NCBI GenBank assembly: GCA_012295275.1
Contig: CM022679.1
Span: 23,198,952 to 23,262,951 of the forward strand
Direction of reading: 5' to 3'
DNA: 64,000 bases
DNA from: Chrysomallon squamiferum
Lineage: Eukaryota; Mollusca; Gastropoda; Neomphalida; Peltospiridae
The notes under the pieces were generated by a model. That model was not told the DNA's origin, searched no databases, and saw nothing but the letters and a program-made list of their open reading frames with translations. Position 1 is the first letter of the stretch. Every line of letters begins with the position of its first letter. The position numbers were made by a program, and so were the translations under genes. This document shows, piece after piece, positions 34,160 through 45,056 of this stretch.

Positions 34160-34280
34160 ACGTCTACAGCACTTGGTGTTCCCAGGCGGTCACCCCATCA
34201 AAGTACTAACCGAGCCCTACGTTGCTTAACTTCGGTGATGGGACGAGAACCGGTGTTTTCAACGTGGTATGGCCGTAGAC
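34160..34280 (-). rRNA. 5S ribosomal RNA, array copy 2 (one-base insertion)
   Basis: Same as the copy at 31891 but with one extra C on the plus strand (TCACCCCATC, about 34192-34197), giving GATGGGGTGACC where the other copies have GATGGGTGACC. The extra base lies in the conserved region around box C and could affect folding or TFIIIA binding, or be a sequencing error. The termination and upstream context are unchanged. Confidence 0.9.
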
Positions 34281-35206
34281 AGCAGTACATCGAAAATAAT
34301 CGTATATGTGAATAATTTTACGCATCAGGTTAACATATGATTTCTTCCTTCTTTCGTTGTTGTTGATATTATTAGTTTTTTTCCAGTTCTAATTTCTTCG
34401 CTACAGAGAAAACAAAAATAAGCACGTCGATGTAATCACGTGGTTGCACTCCGTATCATCGGTATAGTTCACCGCGCTCGGAAGACTTCGGCGAAAATGT
34501 GCATTCTCTGTATTAAACGGATCGACAATCGGAAACTGAATCAAGACCAGAACATACCTCCACGTCAATCCGTGTTATTCTTCTCAATTCACTGATACAA
34601 TGGCAGTTATTTATACATGTACCAATAATCCACATCCCTTTGTTATGCACTGAGTGCAAGACTCAAACAGTGACGTTACGTCATTTCATTGTCAGTGAAT
34701 ATAGTAACGGTGCTTAGTGTTTCGAAGAAGTTATTGTTCACCTACATTATTGCTATAGTCGTTATAGGGAATTCCCCAGTTACTGTATGTGTTACAATTA
34801 TTCTTACTATTATTATTGTTATTGCTGTTGTTCTTCTTCTTGCTGTCCTTGTTGTTATTATTATGATCATAATTATTCTTCTTCTTCTTTTTATTATTAT
34901 TATTATTATTTATTATTATTATTATTATTATCATCACCATCATCAATATCATCTCATCATCATTATTATTATTCTTATTATTGTTATTATTATTATTATT
35001 ATTATTAATGACTATTATTTTTCATTTGCGTATTCAGTCAGTGGGTCAGTTAGTGGAATAATTTATAGTTTATTGATTCATTTCCAAGCTTAGGTGTTGA
35101 CTTGAAAGTGGGGTGCATAAACATGTATTATCTAAAAATTAATGAAATAATATCGAATCAAAGAAAATATTGCAATTGTGTACAATCACTTTCAAGTGAT
35201 TTGCAT

Positions 35207-35222
35207 GGCTCTTAAAAGAGCC
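35207..35222 (-). promoter_or_regulatory. histone-type 3' stem-loop, copy 2
   Basis: Identical to 32939-32954, again 38 bases after the stop codon. Confidence 0.85.
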
Positions 35223-35260
35223 GCCGTTTCAAAGGCATAATTATGTGCTTTCGGCTCACT

Positions 35261-35563
35261 TTACTGCATGTATTCGTCATCGGACTGCGATTCGGGCGAA
35301 ACGATTGACAATTCCGTTGTCAGTTCGGCCACCGTTTCTGCTTTCCAGCAGGCGTATTCGTAGTAGGAATTACGCACACCCTCAACAGTGGCCATTTTCA
35401 GACGCAAGTTGTATCGGAACGATTTGTGGTTGTCCACTCTGGCTTTGTCGTATCGGAGCTGGAGCTCTTCCAGCTTGGTGTTCAGCATGACAATCTGCTC
35501 GCAGGCTCGTCTGAAGCGATTCTCTGTTTCGTAGAGTGCAGCGTACAGACTGAATTTCTCCAT
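35261..35563 (-). CDS. 100-residue non-histone protein with histone-type gene structure, copy 2
   Basis: The translation is identical to that of the copy at 32993-33295. This unit is complete: TATA and cap site at about 35602-35637, stem-loop at 35207-35222, 7SL head to head at 35770. Because the copies agree exactly while flanking repeats vary, either the duplication is recent or gene conversion keeps them alike. Confidence 0.8.
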   Translation of the reverse strand: MEKFSLYAALYETENRFRRACEQIVMLNTKLEELQLRYDKARVDNHKSFRYNLRLKMATVEGVRNSYYEYACWKAETVAELTTELSIVSPESQSDDEYMQ

Positions 35564-35601
35564 AGTTTTCTAATGACTTTCTGTAAATTCAAATCAAAAC
35601 T

Positions 35602-35637
35602 GAATGTGGAAGAAACAGAAGCGTCTACCTTATATTC
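35602..35637 (-). promoter_or_regulatory. TATA box and histone-type cap site, copy 2
   Basis: Same TATA-to-CATTCA arrangement as at 33334-33369, one unit later. Confidence 0.65.
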
Positions 35638-35769
35638 CTAGTAATTATGACAAGCACTAATACTCAATGCCATGTCAATTACATACACATCGTAAACAAA
35701 TCAGGCAGTACTCAAATGCCAGTCAATTAGTTGATCTAATTAACAACGAGGAATGACGTAATATTGATC

Positions 35770-36065
35770 GCCGGGAGTTGTGGCGAGCTCCTGTAATCCA
35801 GCTACTTGGAAGCATAGGTCTGTGGACAGCTTGACTTCGGGGGTTCTGCTCTCTGGTGCTCTGTGTTGATTGGATGTCCGCACTAAGCTCGGTATCGATA
35901 TGGTTTAACTCGCGGAGGCGAGAGAAACCAGGTTGTCTAAGGAGGGACGTAATGGCCCAGGGCGGAAACGCAGCAGGCAAAAGTCTCCGTGTCGAGTAGT
36001 AGTGGGATCGCATCCGAGAATAGGCACTGGTTAGCAGCCTAGACAATACAGCTGAACCTGACCTT
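35770..36065 (+). ncRNA. 7SL RNA (signal recognition particle RNA), copy 3
   Basis: Complete copy, same as 33502-33797, with the T5 terminator at 36064-36068. Both complete copies carry CGATATGG in the S domain. Confidence 0.96.
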
Positions 36066-36427
36066 TTTATCAAATTTTAGTGTTATTTTCCTCTATGCTC
36101 TGAGATTTCCGTTTAATCCTTTCGAAATAAATCGAAAATTTAAACAGTTATTTTCATTGCAAGCTAATTTTTTGTCTGTCGGGAATGCCATCTGGAAAAG
36201 GAAAAACAATTATTGTGTTTTATATTGTCATGTTCGCTAATGTGTTAGCTCTGCAGTATTATCGTCTTTCTTTACTTTTTTTTTCTCCCCTCCGGATGTG
36301 CATCTCTGACGTGGTTAATATTTCCCCTCGATTGTTTATAAGAACATTTGTCCGAAACTAATATAATTAACAGAAAATATTTTGAAAGATTCAATAATAA
36401 TAATAATTAATAAATAATCAAAACGTA

Positions 36428-36547
36428 ACGTCTACAGCACTTGGTGTTCCCAGGCGGTCACCCATCAAAGTACTAACCGAGCCCTACGTTGCTTAACTTC
36501 GGTGATGGGACGAGAACCGGTGTTTTCAACGTGGTATGGCCGTAGAC
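36428..36547 (-). rRNA. 5S ribosomal RNA, array copy 3
   Basis: Same sequence as copy 1 (no extra C), with the same upstream AT-rich element and downstream TTTT. Confidence 0.93.
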
Positions 36548-37247
36548 AGCAGTACATCGAAAATAATCGTATATGTGAATAATTTTACGCATCAGGTTAA
36601 CATATGATTTCTTCCTTCTTTCGTTGTTGTTGATATTATTAGTTTTTTTCCAGTTCTAATTTCTTCGCTACAGAGAAAACAAAAATAAGCACGTCGATGT
36701 AATCACGTGGTTGCACTCCGTATCATCGGTATAGTTCACCGCGCTCGGAAGACTTCGGCGAAAATGTGCATTCTCTGTATTAAACGGATCGACAATCGGA
36801 AACTGAATCAAGACCAGAACATACCTCCACGTCAATCCGTGTTATTCTTCTCAATTCACTGATACAATGGCAGTTATTTATACATGTACCAATAATCCAC
36901 ATCCCTTTGTTATGCACTGAGTGCAAGACTCAAACAGTGACGTTACGTCATTTCATTGTCAGTGAATATAGTAACGGTGCTTAGTGTTTCGAAGAAGTTA
37001 TTGTTCACCTACATTATTGCTATAGTCGTTATAGGGAATTCCCCAGTTACTGTATGTGTTACAATTATTCTTACTATTATTATTGTTATTGCTGTTGTTC
37101 TTCTTCTTGCTGTCCTTGTTGTTATTATTATGATCATAATTATTCTTCTTCTTCTTTTTATTATTATTATTATTATTTATTATTATTATTATTATTATCA
37201 TCACCATCATCAATATCATCTCATCATCATTATTATTATTCTTATTA

Positions 37248-37281
<34 letters not shown>

Positions 37282-37478
37282 GACTATTATTTTTCATTTG
37301 CGTATTCAGTCAGTGGGTCAGTTAGTGGAATAATTTATAGTTTATTGATTCATTTCCAAGCTTAGGTGTTGACTTGAAAGTGGGGTGCATAAACATGTAT
37401 TATCTAAAAATTAATGAAATAATATCGAATCAAAGAAAATATTGCAATTGTGTACAATCACTTTCAAGTGATTTGCAT

Positions 37479-37494
37479 GGCTCTTAAAAGAGCC
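37479..37494 (-). promoter_or_regulatory. histone-type 3' stem-loop, copy 3
   Basis: Identical to the other two, 38 bases after the stop of the third copy of the 100-residue frame. Confidence 0.85.
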
Positions 37495-37532
37495 GCCGTT
37501 TCAAAGGCATAATTATGTGCTTTCGGCTCACT

Positions 37533-37835
37533 TTACTGCATGTATTCGTCATCGGACTGCGATTCGGGCGAAACGATTGACAATTCCGTTGTCAGTTCGG
37601 CCACCGTTTCTGCTTTCCAGCAGGCGTATTCGTAGTAGGAATTACGCACACCCTCAACAGTGGCCATTTTCAGACGCAAGTTGTATCGGAACGATTTGTG
37701 GTTGTCCACTCTGGCTTTGTCGTATCGGAGCTGGAGCTCTTCCAGCTTGGTGTTCAGCATGACAATCTGCTCGCAGGCTCGTCTGAAGCGATTCTCTGTT
37801 TCGTAGAGTGCAGCGTACAGACTGAATTTCTCCAT
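37533..37835 (-). CDS. 100-residue non-histone protein, copy 3 (promoterless)
   Basis: Same 100-residue translation as the other copies. The array ends at 37870, 35 bases upstream of the start codon, so the cap site and TATA box are missing and unrelated sequence (TATTCAAGTACACACGATTC) takes their place. It is probably silent unless a new promoter is used. Confidence 0.7.
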   Translation of the reverse strand: MEKFSLYAALYETENRFRRACEQIVMLNTKLEELQLRYDKARVDNHKSFRYNLRLKMATVEGVRNSYYEYACWKAETVAELTTELSIVSPESQSDDEYMQ

Positions 37836-37870
37836 AGTTTTCTAATGACTTTCTGTAAATTCAAATCAAA

Positions 37871-39575
37871 TATTCAAGTACACACGATTCACAACATGTT
37901 GCAGTGAACGAAGGGTGACAACTCTTATCGCCTTACATGTCTATGTCCTATATATCAGATTACTGTTATTATAATAATGTTTTGTTTTCCCAGATAACTA
38001 TAGAAAGAGATAAAATCATCAGTTTTCTCTATATATTTCTGTTGCATGTAGAACAATATTTTCCGATAAATGTTCGAGATAAAAAAAAGAACTATACGTA
38101 ATCACCTACACTGTGATATATAGAAATGTTTTATTTTTTTCACAATACAGATATGATATTTTAATCTGCGTAATTATTACATAATATAATAATTACGTTT
38201 GAGTGGCATTCGAAAAAAAAAAACAGTTGTGGTTACTTTTATTTGATTAGGTGTACAGAAATGTTCTATGTGCACCTTCCCGTGGACAGGAGAGCTAATT
38301 ACCTGATATTTATTAAACCGCTCTTGTAGAAATGTTTGAGACGGGAAATAACCGCAGTGGGCGCGATAAAGGAGGATAGATCCTTCGACCTACAGCTCCT
38401 GCTAAGCCCGCCCCGGCCTGAGTGGTAGATCAATATTACCTATCGAGTTATTATCCACTTTCGTTAACTCGTTCATCAAATGACCTAGTATATAATGATC
38501 AATCTCTCAACAGAAACGGTGAATATAAAATATACTCTGATTCTAACAAACAGCAGTAGGCTATTGACTGCCGATAGCTGGGATTCTCTTTCATATCGTC
38601 AAAGTATGCAAAACATATAAATGATACCGTACAACCACCGTTCATAATAAAATGAATAAAGACGTCGTTAAAAATGCATTAATTTCATTTAAAGAAATTT
38701 TATCGGTAACGACTGTGCGTCGTGTTTCGTTATACCGCATTGTAATGAAAACATATATACACACTGCTCGCCTCATTTTGTCCAGAATAAATTGTCCATA
38801 ATTTATTGACTATTTGCAATTACCGTGGCCATAATGTTATTAATAATATGAATAGTCTCTTTGATCATACGCGTTTTTTGCGTTAACATATATTTGCATT
38901 ATTTTTTATTAATGAAGATCTTAGAGTTCTGTGAACCGTGGGTCAGTTTCTGTATATTTATAACATCTGCCTATCTGCATAAATAAGTTGACGATGAAAG
39001 TAAAAAGATAACGAATAACATCTGCGTATCTGCGTAAATAAGTTGATGATGAACGTATAAAGACAACGAATAACATCTGCGTATCTGCGTAAATAAGTTG
39101 ATGACGAAAGTAAAAATACAACGAATAACATCTGCATATCTGCGGAAATAATTTGACGATGAAAACATAAAGATAACGAAAGATAACTCACCAACACATT
39201 CACGCACATACACATATACTCACACAGAAGAAAGTCTGCAGTTCATAACCATATAATTTGTTATAGATTGAGAAATAAAAAATAATAATAAATAAATAAA
39301 ATATAAATTAATTAATTAAGCAATTAAAATTAAAATTAAAAAAGAAGAAAAAGAAGAAGAAGAAAATTCCCCCAGAAACATTGGTAAATATTATTTGCCA
39401 TTAAAATGAAAATACGCCTGTTTGTTCACACCACCTTACCTGCCGTGAAAGAAGTCAACTTTCTATTTTAAACTAGAAATCAATACGATCGACTCATCTT
39501 TTATTGTGGACAAATAATGAAAATAGGTGCATTTCCGTTCGGGGAATATCTGAAGTTCCTGCGTTAACTGTTAAA
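37871..39575 (+). repeat. duplicated segment C, copy 2
   Basis: Matches 23458-24655 with substitutions and indels. It differs by a minisatellite expansion at 38961-39180 and by extra sequence around 38440-38800. No gene recognised. Confidence 0.8.
38961..39180. repeat. 55-base minisatellite, four units
   Basis: TAACATCTGC...TATCTGC repeats start at 38961, 39016, 39071 and 39126, exactly 55 bases apart, with a few substitutions each. The other duplicate (24250-24310) has one unit. Units are adjacent without unique spacers, so this is not a CRISPR array. Confidence 0.93.
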
Positions 39576-39894
39576 TAATTTCTCTTAATGGTTTTATGAC
39601 ATAATCCAACTGCGCTTCCCAGTGCTCGTGTGTGAACAACACGGAGACTTCCGTTTACACGTCAAAGGCATTAATTGCATGTTGAATCACTCCAGTAATG
39701 AAAAATGCCTTTTTGATATCTTTTGTTTCCTTTTTTCTGTCTTTTTTTTTTTTATTCCTCTTTCCTTTTAATAGTTTTTACCTTTTTCTAAAAATTATCC
39801 TTTATTATTATTGCTATTATCATTATTGTTACTGGGGACACAGAGCTGCCCCCTAGTTTGGGATTAATTGTCAACAATGAACTACAGAGAACCA

Positions 39895-39896
<2 letters not shown>

Positions 39897-39980
<84 letters not shown>
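39897..39980. repeat. (CT)n microsatellite
   Basis: About 80 bases of uninterrupted CT. Confidence 0.97.
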
Positions 39981-39984
<4 letters not shown>

Positions 39985-40324
39985 TCCAACATAATAATAT
40001 TAATAATAATAATAATATGAACAAGAAGAAGAAGGAAACAAAGAAAGAAAAAGAAGAAATAATTAAACAAAGAGTGAGAGAAAAAAAAAAGTAAGCGGAT
40101 TATAACTGAACGTAATTTATAACTAACAGAAATGACAAGTGTTTTAAATTTAAGAGCCGATTATAGAAAATTAATAAATGATGTCGTTAAATAAAACAAA
40201 TTTGCTTAACCAGACAAGGTTTAATACAGTGATAAATAGTTTCTGAGTTTTAATTCATTTTAACGCTACTTATAATTTTATTAGAATAAATAAATAAATA
40301 AATAAATAAAATATAAAATAAAAA

Positions 40325-40449
40325 TGGCGTATCACGAGTGACGCACTCTCCTCTATTCATTGGTAATAATGGTACTTTCACTGACGTAAAACGAATCAGC
40401 AAATGACGTCACTGAAACATTGCAGACACGCTTTCGACTGAGCGTTGAG
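40325..40449 (+). promoter_or_regulatory. candidate promoter and first non-coding exon (possibly of the NCX gene)
   Basis: A CpG-containing patch in AT-rich surroundings. It holds an inverted CCAAT (ATTGG, 40359-40363), a half CRE (TGACGT, 40382-40387) and a full CRE palindrome TGACGTCA (40404-40411). A strong splice donor, GAG|GTAAGT, follows at 40449/40450. No TATA box and no ATG frame. The layout fits a CREB-responsive promoter with a short 5' UTR exon. The link to the exchanger exon 16 kb downstream is inferred from strand and absence of another gene. Confidence 0.45.
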
Positions 40450-40909
40450 GTAAGTTCCATCTGTGAAAATCTTTATATCTGTCTGTCATTGAATCCTCTG
40501 TGTTTTGTTGGGACTTTTTCGTGGTTATTTCATTCAATTTTTAAAACCTATAGCCATGTACTATGTATATGTGTGTGTTTGTGTGTGTGAGTATGTGCGA
40601 GTGTGTGTTAGTGTATATATCTGTGTATGAACAGACGTATCTATGTTAACCATGTCTATAAATTTGATTTAAATTAGTACGACGTCAGGCGATAAAGCAG
40701 ATTTTAAAACGGAGTATTAAAATAAATGAATAATCTACAATGTAACTATTGATTGTAAATATACACTGAAAATGGACTGGTAATTGTTACAAGAACTCAA
40801 ACGAGTACTTGATTCTTATTTGTTTTGTGAAAAGTAACTGCTGGAATGTTTGCCAATCATTCTCTATCCATCATAAACAAATATGTAAATGATAAATAGC
40901 TTCTCAAAT

Positions 40910-40912
<3 letters not shown>

Positions 40913-41006
<94 letters not shown>
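40913..41006. repeat. (GA)n microsatellite
   Basis: About 90 bases of GA. Confidence 0.97.
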
Positions 41007-41007
<1 letters not shown>

Positions 41008-41494
41008 GAATACTCTTGATCGTCATCAGCAAGGAATCTTAACATTGCGCCTCATCGGTTGTTTAATTATCCAACTGTGGGGAATCGGTCGGAACTGGAA
41101 ATTGCCCAAACGGATGCCCAGAGGAGAGTTGACACTGTGATCCATCATACTTCGACCTATCACTTCAGTCACAGATCAACAGCATGTTCCTTTCTGTGAA
41201 AAGGATTTGAGTAGAATTTTGATAGATTCGGAAATATAGTTATAATTATATCCTGACCCAATGATTCCATGACCTTAAAAAATTCCTTCCATCTTAAATG
41301 GTTTTGTATCAACTAAATGACACCCAAAACGTATAACTATGCAAGATTCAGAATGTATTGAAGAAGACTGTGGTAGATATAACATTCGAGGTGACATTAC
41401 TGATATTTAATTATTAAAAGAATTTAACATAAGAAATATGTATGTCGCGGTTGTTACGTGTTTTGAAACATTATTTGTGTTTTTTCTTTTATTA

Positions 41495-41495
<1 letters not shown>

Positions 41496-41554
<59 letters not shown>
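41496..41554. repeat. (TTA)n microsatellite
   Basis: About 57 bases of TTA. Confidence 0.95.
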
Positions 41555-41555
<1 letters not shown>

Positions 41556-41849
41556 AATATTTTAAATGCAAAAACAGACTTTCACAGAAAATAAATAAAT
41601 TAATTGATGGGGATGATCATAATGATTGAATATTTTATTTATTTATTTATTATTTATTATTATTATTGATTGATTATTGATTATTTGATTTTATTTATTT
41701 ATTTATTTTCACTTTTTTTTCCCCCATGGGTAAGAACTTGCCTCGTCGTTATCTTTTAGTAATTAAATTTAATTTAAAAAAAAAAAAAAAAAAAAAAATT
41801 GTTTTTTAATATAACTGAGACATTTTAATTTTTATTTTATACCCTCTTA

Positions 41850-42097
41850 GCGGAAGTTATTTTCAGGACAAAGGTTGACATCGATTTGTCGCGCGCGTAA
41901 CCACGGTGCATAAATACAAACACGAGTTGGAAGCCGGTCACATATAACGGCAGACTTTGCAGCGATTATCTTCAGCAGTCGCGAAGACAAACTGACGTAA
42001 AAGCAGCACGTCGGCATCGTAGTATCGAAGCGCCTCTTTGAAGACAATGTTTTGAAATCGGTTAGAAATGGGTTTCGCAATAGGAAAATGATTACAG
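41850..42097 (+). other. candidate alternative first exon
   Basis: A GC-richer island with several CpGs (TCGCGCGCG at 41889), a weak TATA-like CATAAATA (41909-41916), and a donor-like ACAG|GTCAGT at 42097/42098. No long frame. Reads like a second promoter/UTR exon of the same transcription unit as 40325. Evidence is composition plus one splice site only. Confidence 0.3.
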
Positions 42098-42581
42098 GTC
42101 AGTTGTCGTTGTTGGGTGTCGTGTTAAAACAAACGAGGAGTCTTGAAAGCGAAGTCGTCAGAAATGGAATTTTGGTATCAGTAGTATTGTTGTGTTTGTT
42201 TGTTTGTTTGTTTGTTTGTTTGTTTGTTTGTGGTGATGGTGGTGGATGAGGTATAATGTTAAGTTTGGACCTTTTACTGTTGTTGTTGTTTGTTTTGTTT
42301 GTTTGATTTTTTTTTTTTTTTCTTATTTCTTATTTGTGTGTTTATTAATTAATTAAGAAAGTAATTACTTAAAAAATATATTTATTTATAATATTTTATT
42401 ATATAAGTGTATGCATGTGTGTGTGTGTTTGTGTATATAGTTATGAACATATATAACTTTAGACACATTTTATTGAAACATTTTATTGTATTTATATCAA
42501 CAATTATAATTATTTATTTTATTTATTTCCTTACCTACTTGCCTACTTATTTATTTTTACTTTTTATTTTTATTTTTTCAG

Positions 42582-43012
42582 AACCTCGCAGAACAAGACA
42601 TCAAAAAAACACATTTACACGATTAAAAAGCGTACTTTCCTTTACCACAAAATAAAACTATTTAAAAAAAAAAACAATTTAGAAAAAAAAATAACAATAA
42701 TAATAAAAAAATCCTGCCAACAGCGATGAAGTGACAAGAACATTTTATAATTCAGCAACACTCTCTGTAGACCACAAACAGTATTAGTAACAAAGGCGAC
42801 GACAACTACATCAACACTTTTTAAAAGTGGACGAAAATACCCCACTCACGAAATCTCTGGTGATAGCAAAATGGAAATGGCCAAATCTAAAGGATCGATA
42901 ATTTTCATTTATTTTTCTTGACGCTGGAACAGTGAACGTTTTTCTTTCCCAGTCAGAGAAATTGCTAATTTCAACAGAAGAAGTAAAAGACCCGAAGTTC
43001 CTGGATAAAAAG
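42582..43012 (+). other. candidate non-coding internal exon (5' UTR)
   Basis: Bounded by a polypyrimidine acceptor TATTTTTTCAG (AG at 42580-42581) and a donor AAAAAG|GTAAAG (GT at 43013-43014). The 431 bases between are less repetitive than the surroundings and hold no long plus-strand frame. It could belong to the 5' UTR of the gene whose first coding exon is at 56795. Confidence 0.3.
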
Positions 43013-43057
43013 GTAAAGTAGTTTATTTTATGTTCTAAACGTGATAGTGTAAATTAA

Positions 43058-43180
<123 letters not shown>

Positions 43181-43400
43181 TCTGTGTGTATGTGTGTTAT
43201 GTATGTATGTAAATATATAATTATATATACGAATGATCTCTCTCTTTGTTATGTTTTCTTTTACCTTCCGAAACAGTTAAACAAGAATAACATAATGATC
43301 ACTTAATAAAACATTTTTAACATACAATCTGTTTAAGTAATGACAGACTGTTGATTAATTTCAATTAACTGACAACAGTATGTGAATTCTCAAGACATAA

Positions 43401-43443
<43 letters not shown>

Positions 43444-44265
43444 TTATTTATATAAAGTCGATATTTACACACCTGTAATAATATAAACCGTATTATAATT
43501 CAAATGTGTATACCATTTAGTAGTTAACAATTACCAGTAACGTTTATAAACATGTAAGATATATACGTAAATTGTTTTGTATATATATATATGAATATCA
43601 TATTTATTAATTTCGGCCAATGTAAATAATACACCAGTATTACTTAACCGACAACATTATATCATGATATTATTTATTTATGTATTTAGTTAGTTAGTTA
43701 GTTAGTTATATAGATATGTACCTATATATGAACATACAAAATAAAACTGTCTGTATTTAGGCGATGTACATACAAAACTGACCGAAAAGTTAGTGAAAAA
43801 AACTTTGCGTTGCTTTTTAAAATGACTTCTTTTAGGGAAAACCGTCTTGATAATTGTTGTTTTCTTTTGAGAATTTTGTGTTGTTTTATTTTTAGCGTAA
43901 TTATTATTATTGTAATTATTTTTCCTTATTAATTTTCTTACTTTATTAAGATTAATGATGATCGTAAAAAAATGTATGAGAATATTAATAAAATTAAAAA
44001 AAAAAAATGGTTTAACGCATAAGTACGAACAACCGAAAGTCATTTCCTTTGTCTTTATGTTTGTTTCTTTCTGTTTACTTTATATTTTTCTTTACTTTTG
44101 TTTTTTTCTTTCCTTATTTATTTATTTACTTGCTATTGATATTTTACTTCATTACATTATATATATATATCAAATTTCATTATATTTATGAAAAAAAACT
44201 AGGCCAGTACAGTTAAGTTAATTAAAAAAATAAACAAAAACAAAAACAACAACAAATAAATCGAA

Positions 44266-44269
44266 ACAA

Positions 44270-44310
<41 letters not shown>

Positions 44311-44485
44311 CAACAATAATAATAACAACAACAACAATAATAATAACAATAATAAAATAATAATAATAATAATACTAATACTACTAACTACTACTACTAC
44401 TACTAATAATAATAATAATAATAATTATTATTATTATTATAATTATAATAATAACAACAACAATAAATAAATAAATGAATAAATA
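44266..44485. repeat. (AAT)n/(AAC)n/(ACT)n compound microsatellite
   Basis: About 220 bases of mixed trinucleotide units. Confidence 0.95.
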
Positions 44486-44939
44486 AATAAATAAAAGCCA
44501 GTCATCGAAATATGAAAGTTATCTGAATTAGGATTACAAGCTGGATCTGCTAGTTTTAAAATAATGTTGTTTTCGTTTGTTCCGAACGCGCCTGACTAAT
44601 TGAAACCTTCAACAAAATGAATAATTAATAGAGTGTGTTCCGTAATGGAAAATCTTGTTTTAGAACAGTCTGTAACCTTTTTATTTATGTATGTTATTTA
44701 TGTGTGTATGTATATATATGTATGTATGTATTTATTTCTGTGTATGTATCTATGTATGTATTTATGTATGTGTGTGTATGTTTGTGTGTGTGTTTATCTG
44801 TATGTATGTGTATGAGTATATGTGTTATGTATATATGTATGTGTGTATGTGTGTATGTAGTTTAGAATTTTGAATATTCTCTGTCTTATGTACGTCTCAA
44901 TAGACTCTGAACACAGACAATATTCGGGAACGCACTGGC

Positions 44940-45056
44940 GTAGGAGGACAAAGTCCAATCATGAGTTAACAAACCCCGTCAGATGCCGCTGACGAGACTC
45001 GAATGTATGGCACCCATTCGCCCGCACTCCGAAGGCGGACGATGCTACCTTTCGTA
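44940..45056 (-). mobile_element. tRNA-derived SINE-like element
   Basis: On the minus strand GGTAGCATCGTCCGCCTTCG resembles a tRNA A box. ACATTCGAGTCTCGTCAGC, about 45 bases later, resembles a B box (GGTTCGANTCC, three mismatches). A tail without tRNA character follows (GGCATCTGACGGGG and on). That pattern fits a tRNA-derived SINE. I see no second copy in the window to confirm it. Confidence 0.4.

Larger units (their letters stand above)
31315..37870. repeat. tandem array of 2268-base units: 5S rRNA, 7SL RNA and a histone-type gene
   Basis: Landmarks recur with spacing 2268-2272: 5S 3' ends at 31893, 34162 and 36430; 7SL starts at 33502 and 35770; protein gene stops at 32993, 35261 and 37533. 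Copies are nearly identical and differ mainly in (TTA)n length near 32616-32740 and a few substitutions. The array is 2.9 units long. Its left edge falls inside 7SL (the first 82 bases are missing) and abuts LINE sequence. Its right edge falls between the ATG and the cap site of the third protein gene and abuts segment C. Nothing recognisable as a target-site duplication flanks it. Confidence 0.95.
24822..39575 (+). repeat. segmental duplication, copy 2
   Basis: Counterpart of 12780-24655, in the same orientation and directly adjacent. It holds the frameshifted actinoporin-like paralogue, a shorter repeat block B, the LINE fragment, then the 6.6 kb RNA-gene array that copy 1 lacks, and segment C. 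The join of the two copies is near 24700-24822. Confidence 0.85.

Noticed and set aside
38961-39180. CRISPR-like regular repeats
   Set aside because: Units are contiguous 55-mers without unique spacers, in a eukaryotic genome. This is a minisatellite.
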